64,000 nucleotides of DNA. It comes from Citrobacter amalonaticus. Lineage in GTDB: Bacteria; Pseudomonadota; Gammaproteobacteria; Enterobacterales; Enterobacteriaceae. The stretch spans positions 4,712,001-4,776,000 of the forward strand of contig NZ_CP014015.2 in the NCBI RefSeq assembly GCF_001559075.2. The letters run 5' to 3'. This document shows positions 1 to 8,820 of this stretch, piece by piece. Position numbers and translations under genes: made by a program. A model generated the notes under the pieces. That model was not told the DNA's origin and ran no database searches. It saw only the letters and a program-made list of their open reading frames with translations. Every line of letters begins with the position of its first letter. Within the stretch, counting starts at the first letter, position 1.

Positions 1-2
1 CT

Positions 3-854
3 GGCTGGCATTTTGGCGACTTCTTCCTGCGAATGTCGCCAGTTACCGTTCCGGTACTGATTTGCGGCCTGCTCACCTGCGTATTGGTTGAGAAACTGCG
101 CTGGTTTGGCTATGGCGAAACGCTGCCGGAAAAAGTACGTGACGTATTACAACAGTTTGACGATCAAAGCCGCCAGCAGCGTAATCGTCAGGACCGATTA
201 AAGCTGATCGTTCAGGCCATTATCGGCGTCTGGCTGGTTATCGCCCTGGCGCTGCATCTCGCGGAAGTGGGACTGATCGGCCTGTCCGTCATTATCTTCG
301 CCACCTCGCTGACCGGCGTGACCGATGAGCATGCCATTGGCAAGGCGTTCACCGAGTCCCTGCCTTTCACCGCGCTGCTGACGGTCTTTTTCTCGATTGT
401 GGCGGTGATCATCGACCAGCACCTCTTCTCGCCGATTATCCAGTATGTGTTGCAGGCCTCTGAGCACGCGCAACTGACGCTGTTCTATCTCTTCAACGGC
501 CTGCTCTCGTCGATCTCCGATAATGTCTTCGTTGGTACGATCTACATTAACGAAGCCAAAGCGGCCATGGAAAGCGGCGCTATCTCTCTGCAACAGTACG
601 AACTGCTCGCGGTGGCGATCAACACCGGGACGAACCTGCCGTCCGTGGCAACGCCAAACGGTCAGGCGGCATTCCTGTTCCTGCTCACCTCTGCGCTGGC
701 GCCGCTGATTCGCCTCTCTTATGGTCGGATGGTCTGGATGGCGCTGCCGTATACCCTCGTGCTGACGCTGGTCGGTCTGCTGTGCGTCGAGTTTACCCTG
801 ACCCCAATGACCGAGTGGATGACGCAAACCGGCTGGTTAGCTACACTTTCATAA
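3..854 (+). CDS. nhaB: Na+/H+ antiporter NhaB, 3' part (5' end outside window)
   Basis: Inner-membrane sodium/proton antiporter that exports Na+ and supports pH and salt homeostasis. The reading frame is open from the left edge of the window ([13 protein letters not shown]) and ends in TAA at 852-854, so only about the C-terminal half is present. Long hydrophobic segments alternate with short loops, and the stretch [17 protein letters not shown], typical of NhaB, is intact. dsbB follows in the same direction, as in E. coli and Salmonella, but a terminator separates them. Identification rests on near-identity to E. coli NhaB over the visible part. Confidence 0.95.
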   Translation, partial: GWHFGDFFLRMSPVTVPVLICGLLTCVLVEKLRWFGYGETLPEKVRDVLQQFDDQSRQQRNRQDRLKLIVQAIIGVWLVIALALHLAEVGLIGLSVIIFATSLTGVTDEHAIGKAFTESLPFTALLTVFFSIVAVIIDQHLFSPIIQYVLQASEHAQLTLFYLFNGLLSSISDNVFVGTIYINEAKAAMESGAISLQQYELLAVAINTGTNLPSVATPNGQAAFLFLLTSALAPLIRLSYGRMVWMALPYTLVLTLVGLLCVEFTLTPMTEWMTQTGWLATLS

Positions 855-860
855 CAACTT

Positions 861-892
861 ACCGGGCATTTCACTGCCCGGTTTGCCTTTTT
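861..892 (+). terminator. Rho-independent terminator of nhaB
   Basis: A hairpin with arms accgggca/tgcccggt and loop tttcac is followed by ttgccttttt, seven bases after the nhaB stop codon. Confidence 0.8.
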
Positions 893-995
893 GCATGATA
901 TTTATCCGATTACACAATATTTAAGTTTCTCCTGGTGGCGCGGTAATCGAATTGGTTTACACTGCCGTGTCTACGCATGTTGCAGGGAAATTATT

Positions 996-1526
996 ATGTT
1001 GCGATATTTAAACCAGTGCTCACGGGGTCGGGGCGCCTGGTTATTGATGGCTTTTACTGCCCTGGCGCTTGAACTGGTCGCGCTGTGGTTTCAGCATGTT
1101 ATGCTGCTTAAGCCGTGTGTGCTGTGCATCTATGAGCGCTGCGCACTGTTTGGCATCATGGGTGCAGGACTGGTCGGCGCGATTGCGCCTAAAACACCGT
1201 TGCGCTATGTGGCGCTGATTATCTGGATCTACAGTGCCTGGCGCGGTGTGCAGTTGGCCTGGGAACACACCATGATCCAGTTGCACCCTTCTCCGTTCAT
1301 GACCTGTGACTTCGTGGCTCGCTTTCCCGACTGGTTGCCGCTGGGTAAATGGTTACCACAGGTGTTTGTCGCCTCCGGGGATTGCGCTGAGCGCCAATGG
1401 GAATTTTTATCGCTGGAAATGCCGCAATGGTTACTGGGCATTTTTGCGGCCTATCTGGTCATCGCGGTTGTGGTCCTGCTTGTCCAGCCGCTTAAACCGA
1501 AAAGACGCGATCTGTTCGGTCGTTAA
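996..1526 (+). CDS. dsbB: Disulfide bond formation protein DsbB
   Basis: Inner-membrane quinone reductase that reoxidises periplasmic DsbA. The ATG at 996 has a purine-rich GCAGGGA just upstream and gives 176 residues, the usual length; an in-frame extension to 891 is not conserved. Four membrane segments are visible. Both periplasmic cysteine pairs are present: CVLC after the first membrane segment, and the later pair in TCDF and ASGDCAERQ. The C-terminus RRDLFGR matches the family. In E. coli umuDC lies next to dsbB; here umuC and umuD lie about 12-14 kb away. Confidence 0.97.
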   Translation: MLRYLNQCSRGRGAWLLMAFTALALELVALWFQHVMLLKPCVLCIYERCALFGIMGAGLVGAIAPKTPLRYVALIIWIYSAWRGVQLAWEHTMIQLHPSPFMTCDFVARFPDWLPLGKWLPQVFVASGDCAERQWEFLSLEMPQWLLGIFAAYLVIAVVVLLVQPLKPKRRDLFGR

Positions 1527-1534
1527 TCTCAGAC

Positions 1535-1560
1535 GCTCCCAGCCGGGAGCGTTTTTTTTG
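1535..1560 (+). terminator. Rho-independent terminator of dsbB
   Basis: Arms cgctccc/gggagcg around a four-base loop are followed directly by eight T residues. Confidence 0.9.
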
Positions 1561-1582
1561 CCTTAACGTTATTGCTGACGCA

Positions 1583-1619
1583 GCTCTATAAGGTGTATAT
1601 TTAATACATCTTATAGAGC
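1583..1619. promoter_or_regulatory. 37-bp palindrome with a candidate NsrR operator
   Basis: Arms of 16 bp (gctctataaggtgtat and atacatcttatagagc) pair with one mismatch around 1601. The inner 23 bp (1590-1612) read as AAGATGTATTA-A-ATATACACCTT on the minus strand and match the NsrR consensus AAnATGCATTTn plus its mirror at about 16 of 20 informative positions. It sits 26 bp before the start codon of a YeaR-like gene; yeaR itself is under NsrR in E. coli. NsrR is a nitric-oxide sensing Fe-S repressor. The assignment is by motif only. Confidence 0.6.
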
Positions 1620-1637
1620 CAGGCAAGGAGATGTCCT

Positions 1638-1979
1638 ATGTCCCACCTACGTATCCCGGCAAACTGGAAAATCAAACGCTCCACCCCGTTCTTCACCAAA
1701 GATAATGTTCCCGCAGCACTGCTTTCCCACCACAACACCGCCGCAGGCGTTTTCGGTCAGCTTTGTGTGATGGAAGGTACGGTAACCTATTACGGATTCG
1801 CTAACGAAGAGGCCAAAGAGCCTGAAGTCAAAGTCGTGATTAACGCCGGTCAGTTCGCCACCAGCCCGCCGCAGTACTGGCATCGTGTGGAACTCAGCGA
1901 TGACGCCCAGTTCAACATCAACTTTTGGGTTGCTGACGAACATCAGGGCGATGAAATGTATCAGGCGAAAAAAGCGTAA
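1638..1979 (+). CDS. DUF1971 (YeaR/TehB-like cupin) protein
   Basis: Small cupin-fold protein of 113 residues, paralogous to YeaR encoded at 15745-16107: both share the pattern RSTPFxxK/TPFWNK, a glycine-rich strand, and INAGQFATSPPQYWHRVE versus IEAGQFGVFPPEKWHNIE. The ATG follows AAGGAG with good spacing. The biochemical role of the family is unsettled; YeaR expression is induced by nitrate/nitrite and NO. The candidate NsrR palindrome just upstream suggests a similar nitrosative-stress role here. It sits alone between dsbB and ycgN, converging on ycgN. Confidence 0.8.
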   Translation: MSHLRIPANWKIKRSTPFFTKDNVPAALLSHHNTAAGVFGQLCVMEGTVTYYGFANEEAKEPEVKVVINAGQFATSPPQYWHRVELSDDAQFNINFWVADEHQGDEMYQAKKA

Positions 1980-2002
1980 CGCCTGAAATCAGACCGGGCG
2001 GC

Positions 2003-2464
2003 TTAGTCCGCCCATGACGGTTTGTTTAAGATATGGTCCTGCCAGTCATGCACTTCTGACTCTCTTACCGCAATGTGACGTACCGAAATTCGCTCGCCGT
2101 GCATTGCCGCTTTCGACCCCGTCAGCAGCGGGTGCCATTCCGGCAATCCTTTCCCTTCCGCCAGCAGACGATAGGCACAGGTCATTGGCAACCATTCAAA
2201 GGTGGGCAGATTATCACGCGTTAGCTTGATACAGTCAGGCTCGTACTCGAACCGACGTTCGTAATTGCGACACTGGCAGGTTTTGATGTTGAGCTGGCGG
2301 CAGGCGACGTTGGTGAAATAGATCTCGTCGGTATCCTCATCCATCAGCTTATGCAGGCAGCACTGACCGCAGCCGTCACATAACGATTCCCATTCGGCAT
2401 CGGTCATTTCATCCAGGGTTTTACGTTGCCAGAAAGGTAAATCGCTCATCAGGGTATCCGCCAT
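2003..2464 (-). CDS. ycgN: UPF0260 family protein YcgN
   Basis: Conserved cytosolic protein of 153 residues with the CDGCGQCC cysteine cluster and a further CxC/C set ([18 protein letters not shown]) expected to bind zinc or an Fe-S cluster (YkgJ-type domain). The role is unknown. The start at MADTLMSD gives the usual family length; the in-frame extension upstream is not conserved. The gene is followed on the same strand by no other gene and converges with the DUF1971 gene. A perfect hairpin (2512-2533) lies between it and ycgM. Confidence 0.92.
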   Translation of the reverse strand: MADTLMSDLPFWQRKTLDEMTDAEWESLCDGCGQCCLHKLMDEDTDEIYFTNVACRQLNIKTCQCRNYERRFEYEPDCIKLTRDNLPTFEWLPMTCAYRLLAEGKGLPEWHPLLTGSKAAMHGERISVRHIAVRESEVHDWQDHILNKPSWAD

Positions 2465-2541
2465 TGCTATAAAGCTGCACCTTATAACCAGTCTGGCACG
2501 TTGATGCAAGTTTTGCCGCCTAAAAAGGCGGCAAGCAGGCG

Positions 2542-3201
2542 TTACAGGACGCGGGTCGTCAGGGAGTGACCGTTAAAATTGACCACCAGCTCGTCGCCGC
2601 TGGCGAGCGGCCCGACGCCTTCCGGGGTGCCGGTCAGCACGACGTCACCCGCTTTGAGAGTAAAGAATTTGCTCATATAGGCGATTAAGGGGACGATTTT
2701 GTGGATCATATCCGCCGTCGACCCCTGCTGGCGAACCTCGCCATTGACCGTCAGACCCAGCGGCGTCGCCTGCGGATCGCCATTAAATTCCGCAACCGGA
2801 ATGAACCCGGACAGCGGGCATGAATTATCGAACCCTTTTGCCTTCTCCCAGGGCTGCCCGGCCTTCTTCATTTTGCCCTGAATATCACGTAACGTCAGAT
2901 CGAGCGCTACGCCATATCCGGCAATCGCCTTACGCACATGCTCTTCGGTCGCCTGACGCAGCGTTGCGCCGATTAATACCGCCAGTTCGACTTCATGGTG
3001 CACCGAGCCCATATCCGTTGGAATGACCAACGGCTGGCGCAAATCGCACAGGGCGGTTTCCGGCTTGATAAACAGCACCGGCTCATCCGGCGTGACGCTG
3101 CCCATTTCCTTGATGTGATTCGCGTAGTTGCTCCCGACGCACACCACTTTGCTTACCGGGTAGTCAAGCAGCGCACCCTGCCAGTTATGATGTTGATACA
3201 T
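2542..3201 (-). CDS. ycgM: FAH-family protein YcgM (probable oxaloacetate tautomerase)
   Basis: Fumarylacetoacetate-hydrolase fold enzyme of 219 residues, related to human FAHD1. The metal-binding acidic residues are visible in [11 protein letters not shown] and [10 protein letters not shown], and the C-terminal [11 protein letters not shown] loop is typical. The family acts on oxaloacetate or acylpyruvates; I recall YcgM being reassigned as an oxaloacetate tautomerase that removes the inhibitory enol form. It lies between ycgN and ycgL on the same strand, as in related genomes. Confidence 0.92.
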   Translation of the reverse strand: MYQHHNWQGALLDYPVSKVVCVGSNYANHIKEMGSVTPDEPVLFIKPETALCDLRQPLVIPTDMGSVHHEVELAVLIGATLRQATEEHVRKAIAGYGVALDLTLRDIQGKMKKAGQPWEKAKGFDNSCPLSGFIPVAEFNGDPQATPLGLTVNGEVRQQGSTADMIHKIVPLIAYMSKFFTLKAGDVVLTGTPEGVGPLASGDELVVNFNGHSLTTRVL

Positions 3202-3269
3202 TCATTTTCCCCTAATTTGTCATCGTTGACTTCAGGAATGGCACCGACAGGCATGACGCCGGGTACCGT

Positions 3270-3563
3270 TTATTTATCGGTTTCTGGATTGTTTTGTGAG
3301 GCGTTGAAACGATGTTGCTTCAATAAATCTTCGGGCGGCGGAGGCAGCTGTAAATAATATCCCTGCTCCGTTAAGGCTTGTTTTACTTTATCCAGCGAGG
3401 CATTGACTAACTTTTTGCTACCGTCTAACGGCAATATCATTGCCAGCTGTGGTTGACCAAATCCTTTCATCAGTTCTTCAGGCACACGTGAGAAATCGTC
3501 TTTTTTTTCGACATACAAATAGGTCTGGTCACGCTTAGCACTTCTGTAGATCACACAAAACAT
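3270..3563 (-). CDS. ycgL: YcgL domain protein
   Basis: A 97-residue cytosolic protein beginning [18 protein letters not shown], the defining YcgL domain. E. coli annotations sometimes add about eleven residues upstream, so this start could be slightly late. It has no assigned biochemical activity. It lies divergently upstream of minC, as in E. coli, and about 70 bp separate its stop from the ycgM start. Confidence 0.92.
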   Translation of the reverse strand: MFCVIYRSAKRDQTYLYVEKKDDFSRVPEELMKGFGQPQLAMILPLDGSKKLVNASLDKVKQALTEQGYYLQLPPPPEDLLKQHRFNASQNNPETDK

Positions 3564-3689
3564 ACATTTTACTCTGAATTAAACGGATGGCGACTTGCCT
3601 CAATATAATAGTGACTATAACATGCCTTCTGGACTTCGGAATATCACTCCACATCGGGGATGATAAATAGCAAATTGAGTAAGGCCAGG

Positions 3690-4397
3690 ATGTCAAACAC
3701 GCCCATCGAACTTAAAGGCAGTAGCTTCACCTTATCAGTGGTTCATTTACATGAAGCAGAACCCGAGGTTATTCGTCAGGCGTTAGAAGACAAAATCGCT
3801 CAGGCTCCGGCTTTTTTAAAACATGCTCCTGTGGTAGTGAATGTCAGTAGCCTTGACGCGCCGATAAACTGGCCGCAGTTGCAGAAGGTTGTGGCGTCGA
3901 CGGGATTGCGTATTGTTGGCGTCAGCGGTTGTAAAGATGCCCGGCTCAAAGCCGAAATCGACCAAATGGGCCTTCCTTTACTCACTGAAGGTAAAGAGAA
4001 AGTGGCGCGTTCCGCCCCGGCAGAACCCGTTACTCCCGCCGCTGTAGTGCAAAACGCTACTCCCGTCACAAAAACGCGATTTATTGATATACCCGTTCGT
4101 TCCGGTCAACGCATTTATGCACCACAATGTGATCTGATTGTTACAAGTCACGTCAGTGCTGGCGCTGAGCTGATCGCCGATGGCAATATTCATGTCTATG
4201 GCATGATGAGAGGTCGCGCGCTGGCAGGGGCAAGTGGCGACCGGGATGCGCAAATTTTCTGTACCCATCTGACGGCAGAACTGGTGTCTATCGCAGGTGT
4301 TTACTGGCTGAGTGATAAAATCCCAGCAGAATTTTATGGCAAAGCGGCACGTCTGCAGTTGGCAGATAACGCTTTGACAGTTCAACCGTTGAATTGA
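3690..4397 (+). CDS. minC: Septum site-determining protein MinC
   Basis: Division inhibitor that blocks FtsZ assembly near the poles after recruitment to the membrane by MinD. The start [10 protein letters not shown] at 3690 matches the family; ten extra in-frame codons upstream are not conserved. The N-terminal FtsZ-inhibiting domain (about 1-105) is joined by a proline/alanine-rich linker to the C-terminal right-handed beta-helix (about 130-235) with [14 protein letters not shown], which binds MinD and the septum. At 235 residues it is slightly longer than E. coli MinC because of the linker. First gene of minCDE. Confidence 0.97.
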   Translation: MSNTPIELKGSSFTLSVVHLHEAEPEVIRQALEDKIAQAPAFLKHAPVVVNVSSLDAPINWPQLQKVVASTGLRIVGVSGCKDARLKAEIDQMGLPLLTEGKEKVARSAPAEPVTPAAVVQNATPVTKTRFIDIPVRSGQRIYAPQCDLIVTSHVSAGAELIADGNIHVYGMMRGRALAGASGDRDAQIFCTHLTAELVSIAGVYWLSDKIPAEFYGKAARLQLADNALTVQPLN

Positions 4398-4420
4398 TCC
4401 CTTTTTAACAAGGAATTTCT

Positions 4421-5233
4421 ATGGCACGCATTATTGTAGTTACTTCGGGTAAAGGGGGCGTTGGCAAAACCACCTCCAGCGCGGCCATCGCTACTGGTTT
4501 GGCCCAGAAGGGAAAGAAAACTGTCGTTATTGATTTTGATATCGGCCTGCGTAACCTCGATCTGATCATGGGGTGTGAGCGTCGGGTTGTTTATGATTTC
4601 GTCAACGTCATTCAGGGCGATGCTTCGCTCAATCAGGCGCTCATCAAGGACAAGCGCACTGAGAATCTCTTTATTCTTCCGGCCTCTCAGACGCGCGATA
4701 AAGACGCATTAACGCGTGAAGGCGTTGCAAAAGTTCTCGACGATCTGAAAGCGATGGATTTCGAGTTTATCGTTTGCGACTCCCCGGCGGGGATTGAAAC
4801 CGGCGCGCTGATGGCGCTCTATTTCGCTGACGAAGCGATTATCACCACCAACCCGGAAGTCTCCTCGGTACGCGACTCTGACCGTATCTTGGGCATTCTG
4901 GCGTCTAAATCTCGCCGCGCCGAAAACGGTGAAGATCCGATTAAAGAACATCTGCTGTTGACGCGCTACAACCCGGGTCGTGTTAACCGTGGCGACATGC
5001 TCAGTATGGAAGATGTGCTGGAGATCCTGCGCATTAAACTCGTCGGAGTTATCCCGGAAGATCAGTCTGTTCTGCGCGCCTCTAACCAGGGCGAACCGGT
5101 CATTCTGGACATCAATGCAGACGCAGGTAAAGCGTATGCCGATACGGTAGACCGTCTGTTGGGAGAAGAACGTCCTTTCCGCTTCATTGACGAAGAGAAG
5201 AAAGGTTTCCTCAAACGCCTGTTCGGAGGATAA
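4421..5233 (+). CDS. minD: Septum site-determining ATPase MinD
   Basis: Membrane-cycling ParA/MinD-type ATPase of 270 residues that recruits MinC and is displaced by MinE, giving pole-to-pole oscillation. The deviant Walker A motif GKGGVGKTT is at residues 10-18, switch motifs follow (DFDIGLRNLD, DSPAG), and the C-terminal amphipathic membrane-targeting helix KKGFLKRLFGG is intact. It starts 23 bp after minC and ends 3 bp before minE. Confidence 0.98.
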   Translation: MARIIVVTSGKGGVGKTTSSAAIATGLAQKGKKTVVIDFDIGLRNLDLIMGCERRVVYDFVNVIQGDASLNQALIKDKRTENLFILPASQTRDKDALTREGVAKVLDDLKAMDFEFIVCDSPAGIETGALMALYFADEAIITTNPEVSSVRDSDRILGILASKSRRAENGEDPIKEHLLLTRYNPGRVNRGDMLSMEDVLEILRIKLVGVIPEDQSVLRASNQGEPVILDINADAGKAYADTVDRLLGEERPFRFIDEEKKGFLKRLFGG

Positions 5234-5236
5234 GTT

Positions 5237-5503
5237 ATGGCATTACTGGATTTTTTTCTCTCGCGGAAAAAGAGTACAGCGAACATCGCGAAAGAGCGAT
5301 TGCAGATTATCGTTGCCGAGCGTCGTCGTAGTGACGCCGAGCCGCATTATTTACCGCAGTTGCGTAAAGATATTCTTGAGGTCATTTGTAAGTATGTACA
5401 AATTGATCCGGAAATGGTCACCGTTCAGCTTGAACAAAAGGACGGCGATATTTCCATTCTCGAACTTAACGTTACATTGCCGGAAGCTGAAGAGTTGAAA
5501 TAA
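5237..5503 (+). CDS. minE: Cell division topological specificity factor MinE
   Basis: An 88-residue protein that stimulates MinD ATPase and confines MinC/MinD to the poles. The N-terminal membrane-binding and anti-MinCD segment ([26 protein letters not shown]) and the C-terminal topological specificity domain are both present at normal length. Third gene of the operon, followed by a terminator. Confidence 0.98.
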   Translation: MALLDFFLSRKKSTANIAKERLQIIVAERRRSDAEPHYLPQLRKDILEVICKYVQIDPEMVTVQLEQKDGDISILELNVTLPEAEELK

Positions 5504-5528
5504 ACGCTCTACTCAGATAATTCCTGGT

Positions 5529-5556
5529 AAAAAAGGCAGAGCGATCTGCCTTTTTT
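5529..5556 (+). terminator. Terminator of minCDE
   Basis: Arms aaggcaga/tctgcctt are flanked by A-rich and T-rich tracts (tttttt), 25 bp after the minE stop; it could also work on the opposite strand for the converging gene at 5607. Confidence 0.9.
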
Positions 5557-5606
5557 ATTATTTGCCATTCTTCTGTGGCGGCAATCACGATGTCTGAAAT
5601 ATGGCA

Positions 5607-6407
5607 TCACTTATCAACGAGCGATAACTGCCCGGCTATTTTCGCTTTTGCATAGCAGACAAAGCGGGAGACGGCGGGCATAACCTCTGCCCAGTCAACG
5701 CTTTCCTGTCCCAGATAGTCGAGCCGCGCGGTCGCAAGTAGAGAAGCGTGTTCGTCCGGGAGATAAGGCATTAACCAGTCTGCCGCGCTGTCTTTCGCGG
5801 TAAAACCGCCTGTCGCCACGCTGTACCAGATGCGCGCCAGGGTCAGCACGATATTGCGCTCGTCGCCTTGCAAATCACTATTGTCCTGCCAGAGCGTCAA
5901 CGTCTGACGGAACGTCTCCCGAATGTCGTTTTCCGGCACTGGCTCAAAAAGCAAATCCGCACGCTCGCCAGTTAAGGCAATGCTGGCACTACGCGCCTGC
6001 GTCAATAAAATCGCCAGATCGCTATCCTGCTGTGCGGGTTCATATTTCCCCGCCTGAATATCCTCGCGCAACCACTCGCCAAACTGCATTTCCCGTCGGG
6101 GAGGAAAACGCCATGGCACCACATCGGTCTGCACCACAACCGTCACCTCCAGCGCCCGCCAGAGCGTCGACGTGCCAGGCCAGGCTGACACCGACAGGAG
6201 TTCCTGCATCAGCGCCTCTCGCTGTGCCGTCGTCAGCGGTACACGCATGGTGACCAGCAAATCAATATCGCTGTGAGGTTTTAACCCACCCTCAACGGCA
6301 GATCCGTACAGGTGAATAGCCAACAGATCCTCTCCAAGGATCCGTTCAATGATGGCTTTCGCCTTTTCCAGTTGTTCCCGAAGGGTATCCGGAATCCTCA
6401 ATGTCAT
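5607..6407 (-). CDS. AadA-like aminoglycoside nucleotidyltransferase, ANT(3'')-type
   Basis: Predicted streptomycin/spectinomycin adenylyltransferase of 266 residues. The nucleotidyltransferase signature GSAVEGGLKPHSDIDLLV (residues about 35-52) carries the DxD metal ligands; LEVTVV downstream supplies the probable catalytic Glu, and REMQFGEWLREDI plus the all-alpha C-terminal half match the chromosomal AadA of Salmonella. It is transcribed convergently towards minE and has no attC-like site or integrase nearby, so it is a resident gene rather than an integron cassette. Whether it confers resistance cannot be told; the Salmonella homologue is cryptic under ordinary laboratory conditions. Confidence 0.82.
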   Translation of the reverse strand: MTLRIPDTLREQLEKAKAIIERILGEDLLAIHLYGSAVEGGLKPHSDIDLLVTMRVPLTTAQREALMQELLSVSAWPGTSTLWRALEVTVVVQTDVVPWRFPPRREMQFGEWLREDIQAGKYEPAQQDSDLAILLTQARSASIALTGERADLLFEPVPENDIRETFRQTLTLWQDNSDLQGDERNIVLTLARIWYSVATGGFTAKDSAADWLMPYLPDEHASLLATARLDYLGQESVDWAEVMPAVSRFVCYAKAKIAGQLSLVDK

Positions 6408-6493
6408 CGCCTCACCGTCATCATGTCATTTCTGCCTGGTGTCACCTTAGCGCGACAGGAAGCCCGCCGACAAGCAGCGGGCTAAGCCTGAAT

Positions 6494-7144
6494 TTAGTGG
6501 TGCAGCATTTCATCCACTACGGCCTGCGCCTTGAGTTGATAAGGATAGTAGGTTGGCCAGTTATCCATCTCTTCCAGTAGCGCCTGCTGTGAGGTATTAC
6601 CCATAAAAATATGGAAGTGGCTCGACGCCCGCGGTGCAATAATATGATCGCTGAACTGCACAAACTTCGGCGCTTTACTGTTTGCGTCTTTGCATTCAAA
6701 CAGATAACGCACCCCTTTTTTACCCGAGGTGTAGGTCAGGATCTTGTACCCGGCATAGTCATACTGACAGGAGGCCACCTGCTTGCCGATATGAAACTCC
6801 ATCACGCCATTCTCGATACCAATGGTATCGACTTCCGTCGCATAGCCTTTCCGGTAATAGGCTTTCACCTCTTCCGCCGTTTTCCCCTTACCCTTCGCCG
6901 CTTTCTGTTTAAAAACCGGATCCAGCTCACCGCTGACCAGATAAGGATAAACGGATTGCCACATGCCATCCCAGTCGGTAAGCGCCCTGTCCTTAACATT
7001 ACTATCCGCAAATTCGCCTTCCGCCGCTTTCTGTTCCATCTCCGTCAACGGCACACCATGCGCGTGATCGCCGTGGGCAAAGGCATAACTGCTAAACCAT
7101 AACATTCCCAGAGAGACAGATAATTTTTTCCAATGAATCGCCAA
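6494..7144 (-). CDS. zinT: Periplasmic zinc-binding protein ZinT
   Basis: Periplasmic zinc/cadmium-binding protein (formerly YodA) that hands zinc to the ZnuABC uptake system. I place the start at TTG 7144: the protein then has 216 residues, exactly the E. coli length, and GAGGG lies seven bases upstream. The ATG further upstream would bury the signal peptide. A signal sequence (residues 1-24, ending ...SSYAFA) is followed by the histidine-rich HGDHAHG and the calycin-like core with HFHIFMGN. A Zur box overlaps the upstream region. In E. coli zinT is at another locus. Confidence 0.92.
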   Translation of the reverse strand: MAIHWKKLSVSLGMLWFSSYAFAHGDHAHGVPLTEMEQKAAEGEFADSNVKDRALTDWDGMWQSVYPYLVSGELDPVFKQKAAKGKGKTAEEVKAYYRKGYATEVDTIGIENGVMEFHIGKQVASCQYDYAGYKILTYTSGKKGVRYLFECKDANSKAPKFVQFSDHIIAPRASSHFHIFMGNTSQQALLEEMDNWPTYYPYQLKAQAVVDEMLHH

Positions 7145-7175
7145 CGTCGTACCCTCAATCAGATGAATAAGATGC

Positions 7176-7193
7176 AATGTTATATTATAACAA
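7176..7193. promoter_or_regulatory. Zur operator upstream of zinT
   Basis: A perfect 15-bp palindrome tgttata-t-tataaca (7178-7192), extended to aatgttatattataacaat, matches the Zur consensus core ATGTTATAnTATAACAT. It lies 32 bp upstream of the TTG start of zinT, where a zinc-dependent repressor would block transcription. Confidence 0.88.
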
Positions 7194-7309
7194 TACAATT
7201 TATTCAACACCGTTGCGCGTAAATGAAGGAAACTTGATCTGGTCACTTTTTATGCAAAAACCAGATTCGATATACTAAAACCGGAGACAAAAAACAGGAG
7301 GTAATGACT

Positions 7310-7738
7310 ATGTATCGTTCTGTTCTGGTGCCCATTGATATCTCAGAAGCCGATCTCACCCGGCAACTTATTCCTCAGGTCAAAATCCACGCCAAAACGG
7401 CAAAAGTCCATTTTCTGTCAGTCATTCCCTCAGTCCCCTTTTATGCATCCCTGGGGCTCGCCTACTCTGGCGAACTCCCGGATAAAAATGGACTGCAGAC
7501 GAAGGCATTACAAAAACTCGACGAGATTGTGAAGCAATTCGATATCCCTGAAGGACGGGTACAGACGCATGTGGTATACGGCCCCCCGAAGGATCAGATC
7601 CTGAAGCTGGCGGATACCGTCAGTGCTGACCTGGTGATCATCGCGTCACACCAGCCCGGTATTTCAACGTATCTGTTAGGTTCTACCGCCGCCGCCGTTG
7701 TACGTCACGCGCACTGTCCGGTGCTGGTGGTTCGCTGA
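7310..7738 (+). CDS. UspF-like universal stress protein
   Basis: Cytosolic universal stress protein of 142 residues, close to E. coli UspF (YnaF). VLVPIDIS at the N-terminus and the nucleotide-binding loop [21 protein letters not shown] at the C-terminus fit the ATP-binding G-2x-G-9x-G(S/T) pattern. Two ATGs (7304, 7310) are possible; AGGAGG at 7296-7301 is too close to the first and well placed for the second. The gene stands alone and converges on the LysR regulator, sharing a terminator. Confidence 0.88.
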   Translation: MYRSVLVPIDISEADLTRQLIPQVKIHAKTAKVHFLSVIPSVPFYASLGLAYSGELPDKNGLQTKALQKLDEIVKQFDIPEGRVQTHVVYGPPKDQILKLADTVSADLVIIASHQPGISTYLLGSTAAAVVRHAHCPVLVVR

Positions 7739-7743
7739 GCCGC

Positions 7744-7769
7744 AAACGGGAGCCAGCAGGCTCCCGTTT
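7744..7769. terminator. Bidirectional terminator between usp gene and LysR gene
   Basis: Ten-base arms aacgggagcc/ggctcccgtt around agca, with short A and T flanks; it overlaps the last base pairs of the LysR gene. Confidence 0.7.
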
Positions 7770-8628
7770 ATGCCATTTTCACGATCCAGTCGCGGAAGAT
7801 TTCCATCGCGGGCGTCATCGGTTTCGACTTCAGATGGGTGAGCCAGTACCCGCCCATTCGGATCTCAATATCAAAGGGGCGAACGAGTTGTCCGGCCGCC
7901 AGTTCTCTGGCAAACATCATTGCCGGAACCAGTGCCGCACCGCCGGTATGGATAACCGTTTCAACCATCAGACGTGAGGAGTCAAAAACGGCACCATTGA
8001 TCCGCTCTGCCGTCACGCCTGCCGCAGCAAACCAGTTATCCCACTCATCTACCCGATATGAACGCAGAAGATTCTCTTGCAAGAGATCGGCTGGCCGCCT
8101 GAGCCGTTGGGCAGTTTCTGGCGTGCACAGGACAGTCAGCGGAGCCTCGCACAGCATGTCGTTATGGGTGGCGGGCCACAGGCCATTGCCAAAGCGGATG
8201 GCAAAATCCAGCCCCTCAGCCGCCAGATTCACGACGTTGTTATTTGTGCGCAGACGTAACTCAACGAACGGATGCGCCTGTCGGAATTGTTCAATGCGCG
8301 GCAGTAACCAGCCAACGGCAAAGGTGCCGACCGCCGCGACCGTGAGCACTTCACGATACTCCCCGCCCTCAAACTGACGAAAAATGGTGTCGATTTGGCC
8401 AAAGGCGTCGGTCAGGACGGCAAACAGTGCCTGTGCCTCATCCGTCATCTCCAGACCTCTGGGCAGACGTTTAAATAGCACCCTGTTCAGGCGATCTTCC
8501 AGGATACGTACCTGCTGACTGACGGCGGCCTGCGTGACACAAAGTTCCAGTGCCGCACGAGTAAAACTCAAATGGCGAGCCGAAGCCTCAAAGGCCCGTA
8601 GTGCATTAAGCGGAAGATTAGAGCGCAT
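7768..8628 (-). CDS. AmpR-type LysR regulator of the adjacent beta-lactamase
   Basis: LysR-family activator/repressor of 286 residues. The N-terminal helix-turn-helix (LSFTRAALELCVTQAAVSQQVRILEDRL, residues about 20-48) is followed by the substrate-binding domain, which carries AmpR-like segments: AAEGLDFAIRFGNGLW, LLRSYRVDEW and FDSSRLMVET. AmpR proteins sense muropeptides (UDP-MurNAc-pentapeptide versus anhydro-muropeptides). It is divergent from bla with 192 bp between the start codons, the classic arrangement for inducible beta-lactamases such as SED-1/SedR of Citrobacter sedlakii. Induction here is inferred from that arrangement. Confidence 0.88.
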   Translation of the reverse strand: MRSNLPLNALRAFEASARHLSFTRAALELCVTQAAVSQQVRILEDRLNRVLFKRLPRGLEMTDEAQALFAVLTDAFGQIDTIFRQFEGGEYREVLTVAAVGTFAVGWLLPRIEQFRQAHPFVELRLRTNNNVVNLAAEGLDFAIRFGNGLWPATHNDMLCEAPLTVLCTPETAQRLRRPADLLQENLLRSYRVDEWDNWFAAAGVTAERINGAVFDSSRLMVETVIHTGGAALVPAMMFARELAAGQLVRPFDIEIRMGGYWLTHLKSKPMTPAMEIFRDWIVKMA

Positions 8629-8820
8629 AATAAAGACTCATAAGATTTTCTTTATCCCAGGGTAAATTCTTCTCGCTTGTTAAGCAAGCGCGGAGAGCGG
8701 ATAGTTCTGGCATCGCAGACACATCATGCGCCTTTAATTCTCTTTCTTCTTTTGTCTGTTTGAACGGAAAAAATAAAGCGCGTGCATTGATCAATTTACT
8801 GATTATCAAGGATGTTATTT

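Noticed and set aside
198..827. 209-codon minus-strand frame opposite nhaB
   Set aside because: Arg/Gln/His-rich composition of an antisense shadow.
5607..6407. Integron gene cassette
   Set aside because: No attC-like 59-base element, integrase or neighbouring cassette.
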